Of a DNA stretch of 61,336 bases, positions 58,810-61,336 are shown in pieces. Under the pieces are notes generated by a model. That model did not search any database. It was not told where the DNA came from and saw nothing but the letters and a program-made list of their open reading frames with translations. This DNA comes from an uncultured Oscillospiraceae bacterium (GTDB taxonomy: Bacteria; Bacillota; Clostridia; Oscillospirales; Oscillospiraceae). Position 1 is the stretch's first letter. Every line of letters begins with the position of its first letter. The position numbers were made by a program, and so were the translations under genes. Where the stretch lies: NCBI GenBank assembly GCA_944385535.1, contig CALWXR010000006.1, positions 1 to 61,336 on the forward strand, written 5' to 3'.

Positions 58810-59260
58810 AGTGCTGCAAAGACTGGAGGGAAAAACTCTGGTCACCGCGGAAAGCCTGACCGGCGGCGGCATCGGCAGCGCTCTGACGGCTGTTCCCGGC
58901 AGCAGCCAGGTGTACAAGGGCGGTGTGATCTGCTATACCGACTGGGTAAAGGCCCGCATTCTGGGCGTGCCCCAGGAGATTTTGGACCGGTACGGGGCGG
59001 TATCCGCTGAGACGGCGGGATACCTTGCCAAAGGCGTCCGGGCCTGCTTGGAGGCGGATGTGGCGGTGGCCGTCACCGGCCTGGCAGGCCCCGGGTCAGA
59101 TGCGTTCGGAAACCCGGTGGGCACGGTGTTCCTTGCCTACCAAGACCGGGAATGTGCCCAGGTAAAGCGCTTCCGCTTCTCCGGGGATCGGGAAGCGGTC
59201 CGCCGCCAGACCGTTGAAGCGGCATTGAATATGATCCTGGAGCATAATCCCAAGCCTTGA
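58790..59260 (+). CDS. cinA: Nicotinamide-nucleotide amidohydrolase (CinA C-terminal type)
   Basis: The 156-residue protein is a stand-alone CinA C-terminal domain (PncC), which deamidates nicotinamide mononucleotide to nicotinate mononucleotide. Landmarks are TAESLTGGGIGSALTAVPGSS (in two parts: TAESLTGGGI and LTAVPGSS), YKGGVICYTDWVK and VTGLAGPGSD. It lacks the N-terminal molybdopterin-like domain of full CinA. Its start lies 20 bases inside thiI behind AAGGTGAG, so translation is coupled. A terminator follows. Confidence 0.92.
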   Translation: MTRACCEVLQRLEGKTLVTAESLTGGGIGSALTAVPGSSQVYKGGVICYTDWVKARILGVPQEILDRYGAVSAETAGYLAKGVRACLEADVAVAVTGLAGPGSDAFGNPVGTVFLAYQDRECAQVKRFRFSGDREAVRRQTVEAALNMILEHNPKP

Positions 59261-59266
59261 TAAAAA

Positions 59267-59296
59267 GATCCGCTGCCAAGCAGCGGATTCTTTTTA
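59267..59296 (+). terminator. Terminator of cinA
   Basis: ATCCGCTG (59268-59275) pairs with CAGCGGAT (59281-59288) around CCAAG, followed by TCTTTTT. Confidence 0.88.
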
Positions 59297-59297
59297 G

Positions 59298-59458
59298 GGA
59301 AGCTCTGACGAAATCGGCAAGAGCGGATGCTGAAAGATTTTGGCTCAGCCTAAAGTTCAAAAATCGAAGAAATACTGTATGTGTTTCCTGATTTTTGAAC
59401 TGCACGGATGAGGATAAAGATCTGGCATTCAGCCGAATACGATTTATTCAGAGGTTCC
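59298..59458. mobile_element. 161-bp MITE-like element
   Basis: GGAAGCTCTGACGAAATCG at 59298-59316 and the inverse of GGAACCTCTGAATAAATCG at 59440-59458 form 19-bp terminal inverted repeats with three mismatches. Inside, AGTTCAAAAATC (from about 59354) pairs with GATTTTTGAACT. There is no room for a transposase. The parent family is not recognised, and no clear target-site duplication is seen. The right end overlaps the 3' end of the LRR gene. Confidence 0.7.
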
Positions 59459-61171
59459 TTGGGTCGGGTTGTAATTGACGATGATATCGTGCTCTCTCAG
59501 GGCGGATACATCGCTGATGGAATTTCCGAATACATTTACCTGAACCAGGCAGTAGCAGTCTGCCAGGGCGTCGATGTTGGTGATCAGGTTATAGTCCATG
59601 TAAATGTAGGTCAGGGACTCCATGTTTTGCAGATTGTCCAGGCTGGTCAACGCGTTATAGGAACCGTTGATGGTCTTTAAGGGGCACCCGTCGGGCCACT
59701 GGGGAAGCTGCTCCACCTGGTTGGAGGAGAAGTCAAAGGTTTCCAAATTGGTCAAGGTGGACAGAGCGGTGATATCAGTGATTTCGTTGTTGGCAATGCT
59801 CAGATCCGTCAGGGAGGTGTTGTTGGACAGAATGGAGACGTCGGTCAAGCTGTTGTAATTCACAGACAGCTGAGTCAGCAAAACCAGATTGCCCACGCCG
59901 TCCAGGGAGGTCAGCTGGTTGGTATCCGCGAACAGGGAGGTGAGCTTGACACAGCTGGAAAGAGGGGAAAGGGAAGTCACGGCGTTGAAGGAAATATCCA
60001 GGGATTCCAGATTTTCCAGGCCGGAAAGATCAGACAGATCGGTAACGGCGTTGTGCTTCAGATCCAGCTGCCTCAGCGTTGGGATTGTGGAGAGGGGCTG
60101 AAGATTTCGAATGGTGTTGTTGCTCAGATTCAGATAAGAAAGGCTCTGGGCATTGGCCAGATGCTCAATGGTGCTCAAGCCGCAGTCAGACAGCGTCAAG
60201 CTGGTCAGGGAAGGCAGGCTTGCCAGAACGGACAGTTCCGCGGCATCCAGGCTGCAGCCGGTGAGATCCAGAGTCTTCAGCTCGTTCAGGGAGGACAGAT
60301 AGGCAAGGGAGTCCAGATCCTGATTGTGAATGGTCAGCTTCTCCAAATAGGGCATCAGGGACAGATCTCCGTAAACGCCCACGCCGTCGGGAACGGTAAA
60401 TTCGGTGATCTCCCAAAGCTGGTTGGTGTAAACCGGTTCATCGGAATCCACGCCTACCAGTTCCCGAATGGCGGATTCCATAGTGGGATCGGTGAAGCTG
60501 ACTTCCTCGATCACGCCGGTGACGGTGTAGCCCAGGACGGTCATGGGGCTGACCAGGCCATCCTCTCCCACGGCAATGGCATAGATGGTGGTCTCACCGG
60601 CAGGAAGGGTAATGGGCTGGGTGTACACCGAACCGTTGATGGAAGGGTAATCCCCATCGGTGGTATAGTAAAGGGTGCCGGAGGAGGTCAGAGAAACCTG
60701 AATATACTGACTGTAATAACCGGGTTCATAATTGGCGGCGGGGGCGCTGGGGCGCAGCTGATCCAACTGGGCTTTGATCTCCGGATCGGTTATATTATCC
60801 AGCAGGGACACGGCGTCCAGGAGCTTGTCCTGCTGGGCATAGGTCCGGCACAGGGCGGTATACAGCTCCACCGTGGGGCTGTGGTGGATGGCGGTGGTCA
60901 GGGTAACCTCGGCCTTGGTGTAATTGCCATCGGAGATATACTGATTGGCCAGCTCAATGGCAACATTTTCATCATGGCCGGAAAAGTTATAGGCCAGGTC
61001 ATAGAACCAGGAGGAAAGCCTGGAGTTGCCGTAGGTATCCTGATAGCGGGCCTGGGAAAGCAGGGTGTCCCGGGTGAAGGTTCGGTCGTAAACAAACAGA
61101 TACCAGCCAATGCTTGCGATGATTACCACAATCAGCAAAAGCGACACCAAAATTCTGAAGGTTTTTTTCAT
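59444..61171 (-). CDS. Membrane-anchored TPR / chitobiase-like / leucine-rich repeat protein
   Basis: The 575-residue protein has an N-terminal span (about residues 5-27) without a clear cleavage site, a TPR-like helical region (about 30-140), a CHB_HEX/FN3-like beta domain (about 150-215; YYTTDGDYPSINGSVYTQPI in two parts) and about ten SDS22/internalin-type leucine-rich repeats (about 245-560; L-x-x-L-x-L/I-x-x-N-x-I/L-x-D-L/I). It would face the outside, anchored in the membrane, and probably binds a protein or glycan. Its last codons (GTSE and stop) come from the terminal repeat of an inserted element. The start follows GGAGTACAATTT. Confidence 0.85.
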   Translation of the reverse strand: MKKTFRILVSLLLIVVIIASIGWYLFVYDRTFTRDTLLSQARYQDTYGNSRLSSWFYDLAYNFSGHDENVAIELANQYISDGNYTKAEVTLTTAIHHSPTVELYTALCRTYAQQDKLLDAVSLLDNITDPEIKAQLDQLRPSAPAANYEPGYYSQYIQVSLTSSGTLYYTTDGDYPSINGSVYTQPITLPAGETTIYAIAVGEDGLVSPMTVLGYTVTGVIEEVSFTDPTMESAIRELVGVDSDEPVYTNQLWEITEFTVPDGVGVYGDLSLMPYLEKLTIHNQDLDSLAYLSSLNELKTLDLTGCSLDAAELSVLASLPSLTSLTLSDCGLSTIEHLANAQSLSYLNLSNNTIRNLQPLSTIPTLRQLDLKHNAVTDLSDLSGLENLESLDISFNAVTSLSPLSSCVKLTSLFADTNQLTSLDGVGNLVLLTQLSVNYNSLTDVSILSNNTSLTDLSIANNEITDITALSTLTNLETFDFSSNQVEQLPQWPDGCPLKTINGSYNALTSLDNLQNMESLTYIYMDYNLITNIDALADCYCLVQVNVFGNSISDVSALREHDIIVNYNPTQGTSE

Positions 61172-61204
61172 AAATTGTACTCCATTTCAAGAGAATCTCA
61201 AAAA

Positions 61205-61233
61205 ATTATACCGCAAATGACCAACAATGTCAA
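61205..61233 (-). promoter_or_regulatory. Promoter of the LRR protein gene
   Basis: Minus-strand TTGACA (61233-61228) and TATAAT (61210-61205) are a perfect sigma-A pair with a 17-bp spacer. Confidence 0.92.
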
Positions 61234-61264
61234 GTAGTGCCCGGTCAGGAGGGAGGCGGTGTAT

Positions 61265-61336
61265 GTGTCAAGTAATAATTGGCAAGAATCCTTTTCACGA
61301 AACCAAGTGAAAAATCTGACTGCATCCGGTAGCACA
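61265..61336 (+). CDS. 5' end of a gene cut by the window edge (partial)
   Basis: A GTG at 61265 behind AGGAGGGAGG opens a frame with no stop to the window end, giving VSSNNWQESFSRNQVKNLTA and further. A GTG at 61259 is also possible, and a competing ATG at 61263 gives only 15 codons. The product is not recognised. Confidence 0.4.
   Translation, partial: MSSNNWQESFSRNQVKNLTASGST

Noticed and set aside
61263-61310. ATG-started 15-codon frame at the right edge
   Set aside because: It stops after 15 codons, whereas the overlapping GTG frame stays open to the window end.

Overview
The window looks like a chromosome segment from a GC-rich, anaerobic, spore-forming Clostridia, probably of the Oscillospirales group. 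The grounds are a sporulation regulator (SpoIIID) behind a SigE-type promoter, a full-length pyruvate:ferredoxin oxidoreductase, a type III glutamine synthetase, a giant acyl-CoA dehydratase activase, gram-positive sortase and sorting-signal remnants, AGGAGG-type ribosome binding sites and many consensus vegetative promoters with 17-bp spacers. The species assignment is inference; nothing in the window fixes it.

Layout. 1-900: tail of an unknown gene, tRNA-Lys, tRNA-Glu and a solitary 5S rRNA gene with its own promoter and terminators. 0.9-6.5 kb: an Fe-S protein, a HAD phosphatase, rsmE, a PadR/DUF1700/DUF4097 envelope-response operon, rlmH and a tiny conserved gene. 6.45-6.75 kb: a gene-free, highly folded segment that may be an undescribed structured RNA. 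6.75-12.5 kb: hexuronate catabolism (eda-kdgK-uxaC) next to a GH2 glycosidase. 12.6-19.1 kb: an aspartate-type aminotransferase, glutamine synthetase III, a lipoprotein and a glycogen branching enzyme with a lysine-rich tail. 19.3-23.4 kb: the pstSCAB-phoU operon. 23.5-29.3 kb: a GNAT acetyltransferase, then a two-component system with a FtsX-type ABC exporter. 29.4-36.1 kb: the giant activase, a TetR regulator with a membrane protein, and a PAP2 phosphatase. 36.2-42.3 kb: glutamate synthase gltBD. 42.4-46.7 kb: an HD protein, a Mbeg1-like hydrolase, a decayed surface protein with a sortase, and several copies of a hairpin-rich mobile repeat. 46.7-61.3 kb: spoIIID, threonine aldolase, an AI-2E permease, a MarR/MATE pair, an iron-sulfur flavoprotein, nifJ, yifB, thiI, cinA, a short transposon-like element and a TPR/LRR surface-associated protein.

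How it fits together. Nitrogen assimilation is represented by glnN and gltBD; phosphate by pst-phoU plus three other promoters carrying 11-bp-phased TTTACA-like boxes that resemble the PhoP box of Bacillus; carbon by the hexuronate route and pyruvate oxidation. Small autoregulated modules (PadR, MarR) show clear palindromic operators over their -35/-10 regions.

Most notable items: the twin four-way-junction RNA candidate at 6456-6707; the putative Pho-box promoters at 33.7, 35.3 and 48.15 kb; covarying hairpin arms in the 43.2-46.6 kb repeats; a transposon-like element whose terminal inverted repeat supplies the last codons of the LRR protein; and a broken sortase substrate beside an intact sortase. 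No CRISPR array, origin, prophage or complete insertion sequence was seen.
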